From positions 1 to 64,000 of the forward strand of contig WRAU01000003.1 of the NCBI GenBank assembly GCA_009780035.1: DNA of 64,000 nucleotides, read 5' to 3'. Below, piece after piece: positions 27,529 to 37,863 of the stretch; positions within the stretch are counted from its first letter, which is position 1; every line of letters starts with the position of its first letter. Source of the stretch: Alphaproteobacteria bacterium. GTDB lineage: Bacteria > Pseudomonadota > Alphaproteobacteria > WRAU01 > Hepatincolaceae. The translations under genes were made by a program, and so were the position numbers. The notes under the pieces are model-generated. The model saw only the letters and a program-made list of their open reading frames with translations. It made no database searches and was not told where the DNA came from.

Positions 27529-28554
27529 ATGAAAAAAATTCTTGCATTAACTTGCGGCGATCCTAATTCCATTGCCGCCTTAATTTCTTTAAAATCTTGG
27601 CTAGCTTTGAAAGAATCATCATACAATTTTATTTTTATAGGACAGAAGAATAATATTGATGCTGTTATTGCTTACTTTAATCTTCCCATTAAAACTAAAA
27701 TAATTACCATGGAAGATTTAACAGATAGAAACAAAATTCATGAGCTATTTAAAGAGTTTTTCTTAGTAGTTAATCTTGATAATCCTATAGATTTTTCTCT
27801 TGGAAAAGCCACCGATAGAAATGCCGAATATATTTTAGAATCAATCCAGAAGGCAGTTGCCTTAGCCGAGGCATCTTTTGTAGATGCCATAATTACTAAT
27901 CCTGTTGACAAGAACCTTATTAATCAGTATTTACAAAAAAAATCATCGCAAAAATCATTTTTAGGACATACAGAATATCTCGCTGATATTTCAGGAAGCG
28001 GTGATACAGTTATGATGTTCTGCAGCAACAAGTCTAATTTAAAAGTTGTGCCGCTTACCACCCACATAAGCCTTGCTGATGCTATTAAAAGTTTAAGCAT
28101 AGATTTAATCGTTAATAAAGTTATCCAGATTAATAGTTTTTTTAAAAAATATTATAAAATTCAGCAGCCGCACATTAATATACTATCGCTGAATCCTCAT
28201 GCCGGAGAAAACGGCTTAATGGGCTTTGAAGAAATTAAAATTATTAACCCAGCTATTAAAAAACTGCATAGATTAGGAATTACAGCTCAAGGCAGCTTCC
28301 CTGCAGACAGCTTTTTTGCTAGCAGCAACATTAATCAAGGCGATGTAATAATCGGCATGTATCATGACCAAGTATTAACCCCTTTTAAAACTCTTTATTT
28401 TGATAGCGGAGTTAATACAACGATAGGTCTTAATTTCATACGAACCTCACCAGATCATGGTGTAGGTTTTAATATTGCCGATTCCATGAAAGCAAGCCCT
28501 AATAGTTTAATAGCCAGTATTGAAATAGCATATAATTTAGCAAATCATGAATAA
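27529..28554 (+). CDS. pdxA: 4-hydroxythreonine-4-phosphate dehydrogenase
   Basis: A 341-residue enzyme of the DXP-dependent pyridoxal phosphate pathway; it oxidises 4-phosphohydroxy-L-threonine with NAD. Family motifs: LACGDPNSI at the N-terminus, FLGHTEYLAD, PLTTHISLADA with a metal-binding His, LNPHAGENGLMGFEE, and MYHDQVLTPFK followed by IRTSPDHGVGF. Its last eight bases overlap the start of rsmA, so the two are coupled. Confidence 0.95.
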   Translation: MKKILALTCGDPNSIAALISLKSWLALKESSYNFIFIGQKNNIDAVIAYFNLPIKTKIITMEDLTDRNKIHELFKEFFLVVNLDNPIDFSLGKATDRNAEYILESIQKAVALAEASFVDAIITNPVDKNLINQYLQKKSSQKSFLGHTEYLADISGSGDTVMMFCSNKSNLKVVPLTTHISLADAIKSLSIDLIVNKVIQINSFFKKYYKIQQPHINILSLNPHAGENGLMGFEEIKIINPAIKKLHRLGITAQGSFPADSFFASSNINQGDVIIGMYHDQVLTPFKTLYFDSGVNTTIGLNFIRTSPDHGVGFNIADSMKASPNSLIASIEIAYNLANHE

Positions 28555-29311
28555 TTTTAAGCATAACAAAGACTTTGGACAGCATTTTTTAATTGATGAA
28601 AATATTATAAACTTAATTATGCTCTCCGCAGGAGATTTAACTAATAAAACTGTTATTGAAATAGGTCCTGGTAATTTTGCCATCACTAAACCTTTATTGC
28701 AAAAAGCTAAAAAAGTAATCGCAATTGAAATTGATAAAAGACTAGAACCAAACTTAATAAGCCTAACAAAGCTGCATAATAATTTTGAATATATTATCGG
28801 CGACGCACTTCATATAAATTCTAATTTGCTGGCAGATGATAACAAAGTTTTAATTTCTAATCTTCCTTATAATGTGGGAACACAAATTTACTTAAATTAT
28901 CTATTGAATGCTGTAGATTTTGAATACTTCCTTTTAATGTTCCAATTGGAAGTTGCCAAAAGAATTACCGCAATCACAGGTGATAGCCATTTTGGCAGGC
29001 TATCTTTAATTAGCGACCTTTTAGCAAAAAGAGAATTTTTATTTACAGTAGCCCCAAGCAGTTTCAATCCGCCGCCTCAAGTAAATTCAGCAGTAATTAA
29101 AATATCGCCGTTTAAAAATCCGCGCATCAATGTGGATATAAAAAACTTAGAAAAAATAACTAATCTTGCATTTAATGGACGCCGCAAAACTATTAAAAAC
29201 AGTCTAGGAGAATTAAATTTAGACTTTACCGAACTTAATATCAATCCTCAAAAAAGACCGCAGGAGCTTTCCCTAGAGGATTTTTGTAAAATAGCCAATA
29301 CTCTAGCTTAA
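28547..29311 (+). CDS. rsmA: 16S rRNA dimethyladenosine transferase
   Basis: A 254-residue SAM-dependent enzyme that dimethylates A1518 and A1519 in the 3' hairpin of 16S rRNA. Motifs: KDFGQHFLID, SAM-binding EIGPGNFAIT, catalytic SNLPYNVGTQI, and FNPPPQVNSAVI. pdxA-rsmA order is very widely conserved. It converges on the lipoprotein gene with a four-base overlap. Confidence 0.96.
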   Translation: MNNFKHNKDFGQHFLIDENIINLIMLSAGDLTNKTVIEIGPGNFAITKPLLQKAKKVIAIEIDKRLEPNLISLTKLHNNFEYIIGDALHINSNLLADDNKVLISNLPYNVGTQIYLNYLLNAVDFEYFLLMFQLEVAKRITAITGDSHFGRLSLISDLLAKREFLFTVAPSSFNPPPQVNSAVIKISPFKNPRINVDIKNLEKITNLAFNGRRKTIKNSLGELNLDFTELNINPQKRPQELSLEDFCKIANTLA

Positions 29312-29940
29312 CTAGGCTGATTTGCTTGCTCTTTAGTATTCTCATTATCTTGATTGGCATTTTGATCGTTTTTAGTTTGCGGGACTGTTTCTTTAAGCAG
29401 ATTCTGATCTACTAGAAATTTATGCAAATCGCCAGTTTCATAATTTTTTGGAATGGTAGAATCAACGCCTATCCATTTATGCATATAGGCAAGAGACATT
29501 ACGGCTAATGCACGGCACTCTTCACTTCTGCATATTCTAAATTTATTATAAGTTTTATTAGCTGCGTCATCTCTAAAACTGCCGCTGCTTAAAAGTATTC
29601 CTTCTTGAAATAAAGCACTGCCACCTACTTTTAATAAAGGATAAGACTGTGCCAATTCTTTATCGACAAACTCTATAGCAAAAACACTGCCATTAGAATT
29701 AACAATAGCGATATTCGGAGAAATCAATTTTTCAATTAATAAAGGAGAATCCACAACATAGCTATAATCTTTAGAAAGATTTATAAAGGCTAAAAATTCT
29801 ATCCTTGTATTATTATTAACTCTAAAAGCATCTACTTTAGCTGCCAGCTTTTTAGCATCTGATTTCTGCCTATTAATAGCACAAGCAGTAAGAATTATAC
29901 TTAATCCTAAAATCAGCAGATATTTCATAAATTGTTTCAT
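29308..29940 (-). CDS. Lipoprotein of unknown function
   Basis: A 210-residue protein with a lipoprotein signal peptide: basic start, hydrophobic LLILGLSIIL and lipobox LTAC, giving Cys20 as the lipidated residue. The mature domain has strands and a CRSEEC pair near residue 137-142 that could form a disulfide. The last ~25 residues are Asn/Gln-rich. No family is recognised. It sits downstream of gmk by 15 bases on the same strand and overlaps the rsmA stop by four bases. Confidence 0.65.
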   Translation of the reverse strand: MKQFMKYLLILGLSIILTACAINRQKSDAKKLAAKVDAFRVNNNTRIEFLAFINLSKDYSYVVDSPLLIEKLISPNIAIVNSNGSVFAIEFVDKELAQSYPLLKVGGSALFQEGILLSSGSFRDDAANKTYNKFRICRSEECRALAVMSLAYMHKWIGVDSTIPKNYETGDLHKFLVDQNLLKETVPQTKNDQNANQDNENTKEQANQPS

Positions 29941-29955
29941 TGGTTCTCTCTTTTA

Positions 29956-30585
29956 TTACAGCCTTTTAATAAATTCTTCCATATTTAAAAGTTTATCTCG
30001 CTTGAGTCTATTTGCTAAAATTATAGCCTTTATTTCATTAAAAGCTACCTCAAGCGAATCGTTAATTACTACATAATCATATTGATAATAATGGGAAATT
30101 TCACTGCGAGATTTTGCCATGCGGTAAAGAATAACATCTTCGCTATCTTGCTTGCGGTTTCTAATTCTGCGTTCAAGCTCAGCAATGCTTGGCGGCAGCA
30201 CAAAAATACTAAGCGTATCCTGCGGCATTTTAGATTTTAAGATACTTGCTCCCTGCCAGTCTAGGTCAAACAAAACATCTTTGCCTAAACTAAGCCTTTT
30301 CTCTACATCTTCTACAAGCGTTCCATAAAAATTACCGAACACCTCAGCATATTCAATAAAAGCATTTTTACTGATTAAATCATAAAATTCTTCCTTGGTT
30401 TTAAAATAGTAGCTTACTCCATCAACCTCTGACGGTCTTTTCTCACGGGTGGTAGCAGATATGGAATATTCTAAATCTTCGCCCTCTTCAAGAATTTTCT
30501 GCACAATTGTTGATTTGCCAGCTCCCGAAGGTGCAGATATAATAATATTTGAACCTCTTCTTTTAAATGTAAAATCCTGCATCAT
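29956..30585 (-). CDS. gmk: Guanylate kinase
   Basis: A 209-residue enzyme converting GMP to GDP with ATP. P-loop SAPSGAGKST at residues 18-27, GMP-binding SISATTREKRPSEVDGVSYY, and DLDWQGA. Two adjacent ATGs open the gene; either could start it. It is divergent from the yggT gene. Gmk supplies GDP for the class Ib ribonucleotide reductase encoded further on. Confidence 0.96.
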   Translation of the reverse strand: MMQDFTFKRRGSNIIISAPSGAGKSTIVQKILEEGEDLEYSISATTREKRPSEVDGVSYYFKTKEEFYDLISKNAFIEYAEVFGNFYGTLVEDVEKRLSLGKDVLFDLDWQGASILKSKMPQDTLSIFVLPPSIAELERRIRNRKQDSEDVILYRMAKSRSEISHYYQYDYVVINDSLEVAFNEIKAIILANRLKRDKLLNMEEFIKRL

Positions 30586-30676
30586 TTTTGATTTTCAATA
30601 ATTCTTTAATTGCAATAAATATACTATTATAATACAATAATACATTATTTATAAAAAATAAAGGTTATTAAACTTA

Positions 30677-31000
30677 ATGGATAATATAATTCTTATCAAT
30701 ATACTGCGCGCTGTTGCTGCCATATCAAATATATACCTATTTTTTATGTTTATTTATGCCATTATTAACCTATTAGCAGTTTTTGGAGTGGTTAATATTT
30801 GGGGAGAAGGCTTTTTAGCGCGTGTATATTTTGTTTTGCGCTCTATTATAGACCCGCTTAAAAACTATATTAACCGTTTTATTCCAAGTTTAGGCAGATT
30901 TGATATTGGATTTTTAATTCTAGTAGTAATAATGTGGATTATTAACGACGCCAGCACTTATTATATAAGAATCCTTTCACAAAATGCTTTTGATTTTTAA
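30677..31000 (+). CDS. YggT-family membrane protein
   Basis: A 107-residue inner-membrane protein with two or three hydrophobic segments. YggT features: FMFIYAIINLLAVFGVVN, then DPLKNYINRFIPSLGRFDIGFLI, the family's 'lTdP.l.p.R..iP..gg.D.sp' pattern. YggT proteins are linked to cell division or osmotic stress in some bacteria. The stop shares its last base with the ATG of the DUF167 gene (TAATG), a usual yggT-yggU pairing. Confidence 0.87.
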   Translation: MDNIILINILRAVAAISNIYLFFMFIYAIINLLAVFGVVNIWGEGFLARVYFVLRSIIDPLKNYINRFIPSLGRFDIGFLILVVIMWIINDASTYYIRILSQNAFDF

Positions 31001-31314
31001 TGCAGGCATTAAAACAAATAAACGGCAATGTCTTTTTATTTGTTAAAATAGCTGCTAATTCGCAGGAAAATAAAATAATTGAAATTTTGGAGTATAGCAA
31101 TAAATTTTATTTAAAAATAAAAATCAAGGAAGCCGCCTACGAATTTAAAGCTAACCAAGAACTTCTATCTTATTTATCAAAAATATTTAATCTTCCTAAA
31201 TCGTATCTCTCTATAGAACAAGGAGAAAATGCTTCTTTAAAAACTATAAAAATTAAAAACGCGAATATAGAAATTATCCAAGAGAAAGTTCTTAGCTTAC
31301 TTGAAAAGGAATAA
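31000..31314 (+). CDS. DUF167 (YggU-type) protein
   Basis: A 104-residue cytosolic protein with the DUF167 alpha-beta layout: an early basic strand (VKIAANSQENKI), a middle LKIKIKEAAYEFKANQELL region, and SYLSIEQGENASLKTIKI. Function unknown. It is coupled to yggT upstream and ends one base before the folD start codon. Confidence 0.8.
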   Translation: MQALKQINGNVFLFVKIAANSQENKIIEILEYSNKFYLKIKIKEAAYEFKANQELLSYLSKIFNLPKSYLSIEQGENASLKTIKIKNANIEIIQEKVLSLLEKE

Positions 31315-31315
31315 C

Positions 31316-32194
31316 ATGAATTTAGAAAATAAAATTATTGACTGTAAACAAATTGCTGCTGAATTAGAAGAAAAGCTGTTAACTGCAGTGCAGAATTTAA
31401 AAGCCCGCAATATCCACCCAACTTTTGCCACAGTTTTAGTGGGCGAGAATCCTGCTTCCCAAATTTATGTTAAAAACAAACAAAAAAAAGCTATCACTTT
31501 GGGAATTACTAATAATTTATACCATTTAAGTGCCGATACAACCGAAGATGAACTTTTAAATTTAATTGCATCATTAAATAATAACCCTCAAATTCATGGA
31601 ATTATTACTCAGCTGCCGCTTCCTAAACATATAGATACTACCAAAATAATTAACGCCATATCACCGAATAAAGATATTGACGGACTGCACCCCATTAATA
31701 TCGGCTTTCTTGCCACACAGAATTCTGCGGGATTTGCTCCCTGCACACCCTTAGGCTGTTTGCATATTATAAAAACTATATATAGCGATTTAGCCGGCAA
31801 ACATGCCGTAGTAGTTGGCAGATCCAACCTTGTGGGATTACCAATGATGCAATTGCTGCTTAATAATAATGCAACCGTTAGTATAACCCACTCTAAAACT
31901 GCCAATTTAGCTGAAATTTGCAAACAAGCAGATATTTTAGTATCAGCCATTGGCAGAGCTAATTTTATTAATGCCTCTCATATTAAAAAAAACGCCCTCG
32001 TAATTGATGTAGGAATTAATAAAATTGAGACCGACGGCATATCTAAAATTACCGGCGATGTTAATATTGAAGCTGTCTTGCCCGCAGTCAAGGCTATAAC
32101 TCCAGTTCCCAAAGGAGTTGGGCTTTTAACCATTATGTTTTTAATGAGTAATGTAATTAAAGCAGCAACTCTTAACAGCAGCATACCAGTATAA
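31316..32194 (+). CDS. folD: Methylenetetrahydrofolate dehydrogenase/cyclohydrolase
   Basis: A 292-residue bifunctional enzyme interconverting 5,10-methylene-, methenyl- and 10-formyl-tetrahydrofolate with NADP. Motifs: VGENPASQIYVKNKQKK with the catalytic Lys, QLPLPKHIDTTKI, PNKDIDGLHPINIG, and VVVGRSNLVGLP at the nucleotide site. I use ATG 31316, after the AAGGA at 31306-31310, rather than the upstream in-frame TTG at 31301, which lies within DUF167. Confidence 0.95.
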   Translation: MNLENKIIDCKQIAAELEEKLLTAVQNLKARNIHPTFATVLVGENPASQIYVKNKQKKAITLGITNNLYHLSADTTEDELLNLIASLNNNPQIHGIITQLPLPKHIDTTKIINAISPNKDIDGLHPINIGFLATQNSAGFAPCTPLGCLHIIKTIYSDLAGKHAVVVGRSNLVGLPMMQLLLNNNATVSITHSKTANLAEICKQADILVSAIGRANFINASHIKKNALVIDVGINKIETDGISKITGDVNIEAVLPAVKAITPVPKGVGLLTIMFLMSNVIKAATLNSSIPV

Positions 32195-32222
32195 ACGGCA
32201 TCTACTATTTTTTTGTGCAATA

Positions 32223-33100
32223 TTATTTAATTAGCTTTATGATAAAACCACCTACATCAAACCGCATATCACCAAATTTTTCAACTAACCTTATTTGTAT
32301 ATCTTGCAGAACTGATTCTAACATTATATAATTAATGCTGTATGAATTAAAAGGACTGTTCATTATCTCTAAAATATAATCATTAAACATCTTTTTATTT
32401 ACTAATTTACCATGATCGGTCATCTGATACAACGCTCTATTTTTAAAGTCGTAAGACCAATCAAAACTTACATCAATAAACTCTTTAATCTCCTCTTTAG
32501 TATTTAATAAATGCTTATAATTAAGCTGAGGTAATTTGGCAAAATACACATCATCATTTATATATAAATGATGACCTTTCGCACTAGAATAGATAGGTTC
32601 AAAGTGAGTATAAAAAACCCCGCTATTATGTAACAATTTGTAAATAACTTTAACGCATGTATTAACATTGGCAACATGTTCAAAAGCAGACATGGATATA
32701 ATAAAGTCAAAATAATCATTCAAAATAGTTGTCTTTTCAAGCTCTTCAGCATCAGAATCTATAATAAAACAAAAGTTATTAGACGACAACTTATTATCAA
32801 TCTCACTTAAAGCAAATACATCTTTATCCATGTATCTCTTACCACCGCCCACCTTAGCATCAAAACCTGCCACTTCGATATAGGATCTAATGATACAAAT
32901 TGTTTTACCCCTAGTTCTTGCATAAAACCTTCAGGAATATTTGACCCACCAAGATCTAAAATCCTTTTCCCTTTTAATGAGTATTTTCTATCTAAATCAA
33001 TAATCATATTGCTATAAAAATCATTGAACGGATATTTTTGTTTTAATATCTTGTATCGTTTTCTGGAGATTCTATCGGTTTTTTTAGATAAATAAGCCAT
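32223..33100 (-). pseudogene. Frameshifted SAM-dependent methyltransferase
   Basis: Two overlapping frames make one class I methyltransferase. The first (33100 to about 32875) holds SAM motif I ILDLGGSN and VSLDPIS. The second continues as YIEVAGFDAKVGGG and carries IDSDAEELEK and the motif IV-like DFIISMSAFEHV. The switch falls near 32870-32885, where one missing base would restore a single ~290-residue protein. There is no slippery heptamer that I can see, so a real inactivating mutation or a sequencing error is more likely than programmed frameshifting. The acceptor substrate is unknown. Confidence 0.75.
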
Positions 33101-33242
33101 AAAAGTTTTTAGATTTATTTTTATTTTATAACACTATCCTTTTTAATATGGGCTAAGCTCTTCAATTATATTATTATATCTATATATATTTATTTATTTT
33201 TAAAGTTATAAATTTGATAGAGAAAAGAGTGATACTAATATA

Positions 33243-34853
33243 CTAAACAACAAAAGATGGTTTTATATCCCCACCCATTAAATTATATAATCCTGCTAGA
33301 AAATCTGCCAAATATGCGCTTTTTTCTAAAAAGACTTTATCTTTTTCATATTTAGATACATAAATTCTAATGGTAATGCCTTGCGTCCCGGTGCCGCTAG
33401 TCCGCACCATAACTTCAGCACCATTATTAAACTTAATAATTAGCCCGAGGTTGCTAACACTTTGCCCGGTAATAATATCGGTATAAGAAAAATTCTCAAC
33501 CGCCTCTACAACATAACTTCCAAAAAAGTTTCTGCCAATATTGCCGATGGCTTTATCTTCTAAATTTCTTAGCAGCTTTCTTGCAAGAGTTTCTTCTAAA
33601 TTTTCAAAATCTAGCCTAGTGAAATAAACTCGACCATATTCAATCCATAGCTCTTCTAAAATTTCATCAAAAGTTTTGCCGGTTTTTGCAATAATATGCA
33701 GCCAAAACAATAAAGCCCAAATTCCGTCTTTTTCACCGCTGTGGTTAGACCCTGTGCCATAGCTTTCTTCCGCACAAAAAGTAATTTTTTTAGCCTCAAG
33801 CAGACTGCCGAAAAATTTCCAACCAGTGGGAACACAATAACAGGTAACTCCTAACTTTGAAGCTACCAAATCAATAGCGTGAGAGGTTGGACGCGACCTC
33901 GCCACACCATAAATTCTATTTTTATAAAAATTAACAAGGTGCGCATATTTTAAAATAACCGCAATGCTGTCGCTGGGTTCTAAATTATATTTTTTAGAAA
34001 AAATCATATTTCTATCGCCATCAGCATCGTTTGCCAAACCAAGACTAACCTCAGGCTGACTTTTCATATATTTTATATATTCCCCTGCAGTTGTTGGATT
34101 AGGATCAGGCACAAGCCCGCCGAAATCTTCAAGAGATTCTGTATTCAGCAAATACTTTTTATCTACACCTAACCTACGCCCAAAAATTTCTTCAGCAAAA
34201 ATTCCAGTTGCACCATTAAATCCATTAAAAAGAATCTTATAGCCGCTTTGCAGTAAATTCTTAATCGCTGGAAAATCAAAAATTTCCTCCATTTTGTTAG
34301 CATAATCAATAACGCTATTAAATACCTCTATTTCAGTATTCAGCACCCTGAAATTATTTAATGCAGAGACATCAACCTCAAAATTATCTATGGTAGAAAA
34401 CTCTTTTATTTTTAAAGTTTCCTCATAAATTTCATTGTTCTGCCTATCACTAAGCGGCGAACCATTGCTGCCATTAATTTTAATGCCAAAATCGCCATTC
34501 AACCCAGCAGGATTATGACTTGCTGAAAGCATAATGCCAAAATCTAACCCCTTGCTTAAAATAAAATTAGAAATCGCCGGCGTAGATAAAACACCATTTT
34601 GGGCTACATATATTTTTTTAGCACCATTAGCTAAACTCATGCGGATAATTTTCTGCAACGCAACTTTATTATAAAAACGACCGTCGCCGCCAATTACAAA
34701 AGATTTTCCAGCAACATTCATAGCATTAAAAACTGCTTGAATATAAGATTCCACATAAAAATCTTGCATAAATTCTTTAGTTTTTTTCCGCAAACCCGAA
34801 GTTCCCGGTTTTTGATTAGAAAAATGTTCTACAATAACCTTTTTTATTTCCAT
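33243..34853 (-). CDS. pgm: Phosphoglucomutase
   Basis: A 536-residue alpha-D-phosphohexomutase. In order: GTSGLRKKT sugar-phosphate start; active-site serine loop MLSASHNPAGLNGDFGIK; metal-binding DADGDRNMI; sugar-binding CAEESYGTGSNH; and the C-terminal phosphate-binding RTSGTGTQGITIRIY. This is the long, enteric/eukaryotic-type PGM that interconverts glucose-1-P and glucose-6-P, feeding UDP-glucose for surface glycans or glycogen. It stands alone, divergent from lepA. Confidence 0.94.
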   Translation of the reverse strand: MEIKKVIVEHFSNQKPGTSGLRKKTKEFMQDFYVESYIQAVFNAMNVAGKSFVIGGDGRFYNKVALQKIIRMSLANGAKKIYVAQNGVLSTPAISNFILSKGLDFGIMLSASHNPAGLNGDFGIKINGSNGSPLSDRQNNEIYEETLKIKEFSTIDNFEVDVSALNNFRVLNTEIEVFNSVIDYANKMEEIFDFPAIKNLLQSGYKILFNGFNGATGIFAEEIFGRRLGVDKKYLLNTESLEDFGGLVPDPNPTTAGEYIKYMKSQPEVSLGLANDADGDRNMIFSKKYNLEPSDSIAVILKYAHLVNFYKNRIYGVARSRPTSHAIDLVASKLGVTCYCVPTGWKFFGSLLEAKKITFCAEESYGTGSNHSGEKDGIWALLFWLHIIAKTGKTFDEILEELWIEYGRVYFTRLDFENLEETLARKLLRNLEDKAIGNIGRNFFGSYVVEAVENFSYTDIITGQSVSNLGLIIKFNNGAEVMVRTSGTGTQGITIRIYVSKYEKDKVFLEKSAYLADFLAGLYNLMGGDIKPSFVV

Positions 34854-34913
34854 AACCAGCCCACTCTATGCTATATTAGTTTTACAAATTCATTTAGCAA
34901 ATTATAAACTATT

Positions 34914-36725
34914 ATGCAAGATATTACAAAAATTAGGAACTTTTCTATCATCGCCCATATAGATCACGGGAAATCAACTCTTGCCGACCGTTTAATCCAA
35001 TTCTGCGGCGGACTTGAGGATAGAGAAATGAAAGCTCAAGTTTTAGATTCTATGGATATTGAACGCGAACGCGGCATTACCATTAAAGCCCAAACCGTTC
35101 GTTTGAATTATAAGGCACAAAACGGCAACACCTACGAGCTTAACCTTATGGATACGCCGGGACATGTGGATTTTACCTACGAGGTTAGCCGCTCTCTTGC
35201 TGCCTGCGAGGGTTCGCTGCTGGTAGTTGACGCCTCACAAGGCATTGAGGCACAAACCTTAGCAAATGTTTATATGGCAATTGATAATAATCATGAAATT
35301 ATTCCGGTGCTTAATAAAATAGATTTACCGGCGGCAGATCCTGAAAAAATTAAAAAGCAAATTGAAGAAGTTATTGGGCTTGATACGGAAGATTCGCTTT
35401 TTATCTCTGCTAAAACAGGACTCGGCATTAAAGAAGTGCTTGAAGCAATAGTTAATAAACTGCCTGCCCCAGCAGGGGATTCCAGCTTAGTTAATAAACC
35501 ATTGAAAGCCTCGCTAGTTGACAGCTGGTATGATTCTTATTTAGGCGTAATTATTCTTCTGCGTGTTTATGAGGGCAGCATAAAAAAAGGCATGAAAATT
35601 AAAACCATGTCTAACGATGCCGAATTTTTGGTAGATCAAGTAGGATTTTTCACTCCTAAAATTAATAAGTGCGACTGCCTGTTTCCTGGTGAAATCGGCT
35701 ATTTAACAGGCAATATCAAAGCTGTTAAAGATACTAAAGTCGGCGATACCATTACAGAATCTGCCAATCCTACAGAAAATCCCCTAACCGGCTTTAAACC
35801 CTCAACTCCGGTAGTTTTTTCGGGAATATTTCCGGTAGATGCCAGCGAGTATCCCGACCTTAAAGAAGCCTTAGAAAAACTCCATCTTAATGATGCCAGT
35901 TTTTCTTTTGAAGTCGAAAATTCTTCCGCACTTGGCTTTGGTTTCCGCTGCGGTTTTTTAGGGCTGCTGCATCTTGAAATTATTCAAGAAAGGTTGACTA
36001 GAGAGTTCAATATAGAACTTATTACCACCGCCCCTAGCGTAGAGTATCAAATTGAATTACAGAATGGCGAAACTAAAAGCATTCACTCACCTACTGATAT
36101 GCCAGAACCGCATTTAATTAAAGATATTAAAGAGCCTTGGATTAAAGCCACGCTTATTGTTCCAGAAGAGTATCTTGGGGCAGTACTGCAGCTATGCAGT
36201 GCTAGGCGCGGCAAACAGGTAAGTTTAAACTGGCTAGATAAACGCGCTATGTTGGTTTATGAACTGCCTTTAAATGAAGTAGTATTTGATTTTTACGATA
36301 GGCTAAAATCTATCTCTAAAGGCTACGCCAGCTTTGATTACGAAATGGCAGAATTTATTTCCGGAGATTTGGCAAAAGTTAGCATCTTAGTAAACTCTGA
36401 AAATATTGACGCTTTGTCTTTTATCGTGCATCGGTCGTCTAGTGAAAAAAAAGGGCGGATAATTTGTGAAAAACTTAAAGAGTTAATACCTAGACAAATG
36501 TTTCAAATTCCTATTCAAGCAGCCATCGGCGGCAAAATTATTGCCCGCGAAACTATCTCAGCTTTTAGGAAAGATGTTACCGCCAAATGCTATGGCGGCG
36601 ATATAACCCGTAAACGCAAACTGCTCGAAAAGCAAAAAGAAGGTAAAAAAAGAATGCGACAGTTTGGCAAAGTAGAAATTCCGCAGTCTGCTTTTATTGA
36701 AGTTTTAAAAACCGATAGTGATTAA
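34914..36725 (+). CDS. lepA: Elongation factor 4
   Basis: A 603-residue ribosome-dependent GTPase that aids translation or ribosome biogenesis. G1 [15 protein letters not shown]2/G3 [10 protein letters not shown] and DTPGHVDF, G4 NKID. The LepA-specific C-terminal domain ends [16 protein letters not shown]. Length is normal for the family. There is no obvious ribosome binding site before the ATG. Confidence 0.97.
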   Translation: MQDITKIRNFSIIAHIDHGKSTLADRLIQFCGGLEDREMKAQVLDSMDIERERGITIKAQTVRLNYKAQNGNTYELNLMDTPGHVDFTYEVSRSLAACEGSLLVVDASQGIEAQTLANVYMAIDNNHEIIPVLNKIDLPAADPEKIKKQIEEVIGLDTEDSLFISAKTGLGIKEVLEAIVNKLPAPAGDSSLVNKPLKASLVDSWYDSYLGVIILLRVYEGSIKKGMKIKTMSNDAEFLVDQVGFFTPKINKCDCLFPGEIGYLTGNIKAVKDTKVGDTITESANPTENPLTGFKPSTPVVFSGIFPVDASEYPDLKEALEKLHLNDASFSFEVENSSALGFGFRCGFLGLLHLEIIQERLTREFNIELITTAPSVEYQIELQNGETKSIHSPTDMPEPHLIKDIKEPWIKATLIVPEEYLGAVLQLCSARRGKQVSLNWLDKRAMLVYELPLNEVVFDFYDRLKSISKGYASFDYEMAEFISGDLAKVSILVNSENIDALSFIVHRSSSEKKGRIICEKLKELIPRQMFQIPIQAAIGGKIIARETISAFRKDVTAKCYGGDITRKRKLLEKQKEGKKRMRQFGKVEIPQSAFIEVLKTDSD

Positions 36726-36766
36726 TAATAAATATAAATTTTGAGAATTTTTTTTGATTTCTATGT

Positions 36767-36817
36767 GAGAAACTTACCTTACAGCATACCCCATAGTATG
36801 TAAGAAGTAAGTCTCTC
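36767..36817 (+). promoter_or_regulatory. Long hairpin in the leader of the cation exporter gene
   Basis: Bases 36767-36789 pair with 36796-36817 in several consecutive helices separated by small bulges around a six-base loop (36790-36795). It lies 45 bases before the exporter start and has no following T-run, so it is not a standard terminator. It may be a regulatory RNA leader; no known riboswitch consensus is recognised. Confidence 0.45.
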
Positions 36818-36861
36818 CATGGGAATCAGAAAAAGACCAAAATTAGATTAGGAGGTAAAAA

Positions 36862-37830
36862 ATGAATCATAACCATCATCACCACTCCAGCCATCACAGC
36901 TTTGGACCATTGCATAATAAACATTACGATCGCAAAGCCATGCAAAAAACTACAATTATTGCTATGGTTCTGGTGTTATCGTTTACTATCATTGAATTTG
37001 TCGGCGGTTATTTAAGCGGATCGCTGGCACTTATGGCAGACGCCGGACACATGCTGACCGACTTTGTTTCACTAATTTTTGTGTATATTGGGCTGCATGT
37101 GGCACAAAAACCTAACAACAAAGAAAAAACCTATGGCTATTCGCGTTTTGAAATAATTACCAGCCTTTTTAATTCATTATTTTTAATAATAGTGTGCATT
37201 TATATTGTTTACGAGGCTGTTCTGCGGTTTTTAAATCCTCAGCCGGTAAATCCTAAACTTATGCTGCCTGTTGCTGTAGCTGGATTGTTAATTAATATTT
37301 TAGTGATGTATATGTTTAGAAAAGCTGAAGCTAAAAATATGAAAAAACAACATGCCGATAATAAAAACTTATTAATGGAAAGCAATATTTTACATTTTCT
37401 TTCCGATACTATAAATTCTGTTTTTGTAATTATTGCAGGAGTTATAATATATTATACCGGCTGGGATATAGTTGACCCTATTTTATCTCTCGCCATGATT
37501 GCCCTAATTGCTAATGGTGCTTTAAGAATTATTTTTCATTCAATTAATATTTTAATGGAATCTGCTCCTGCAACCATTAAAAGCAACGAAATTGAAACAT
37601 ACATTGAAAAAAATGTAGATGGCGTGCTGGATATTCATCATATTCATTTATGGATGCTGAATGAGGAAGAAAACATTATAACTCTGCATGCGGTAATTGA
37701 TAAAAATGCGTCTTACCATGATATTATTGATAATATCAAGCAGGCTTTGCGCAGTAAGTTTCGTATAGAACACTCCACCGTGCAAATTGAAGAAAAAGAC
37801 AGGTCGTGCCTAGATAAGCATTTAGCTTAA
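36862..37830 (+). CDS. Cation diffusion facilitator (CzcD/ZitB-like)
   Basis: A 322-residue inner-membrane metal/proton antiporter with six helices. The N-terminus is His-rich (ten His in the first 20 residues), a likely metal-binding stretch. The metal sites appear as LMADAGHMLTDFVSL in helix 2 and LHFLSDTINSVF in helix 5 (HxxxD), followed by a cytoplasmic domain with DIHHIHLWML. The pattern suits zinc, possibly with cobalt or cadmium. It has a strong AGGAGG site and a hairpin leader upstream. Confidence 0.92.
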   Translation: MNHNHHHHSSHHSFGPLHNKHYDRKAMQKTTIIAMVLVLSFTIIEFVGGYLSGSLALMADAGHMLTDFVSLIFVYIGLHVAQKPNNKEKTYGYSRFEIITSLFNSLFLIIVCIYIVYEAVLRFLNPQPVNPKLMLPVAVAGLLINILVMYMFRKAEAKNMKKQHADNKNLLMESNILHFLSDTINSVFVIIAGVIIYYTGWDIVDPILSLAMIALIANGALRIIFHSINILMESAPATIKSNEIETYIEKNVDGVLDIHHIHLWMLNEEENIITLHAVIDKNASYHDIIDNIKQALRSKFRIEHSTVQIEEKDRSCLDKHLA

Positions 37831-37863
37831 AGTTTAGTAATTATACATATAAAAGCAAACTTC

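Noticed and set aside
36767-36817. Known metal riboswitch (yybP-ykoY or czcD/NiCo type)
   Set aside because: The conserved internal loops of those riboswitches are not visible in this hairpin.
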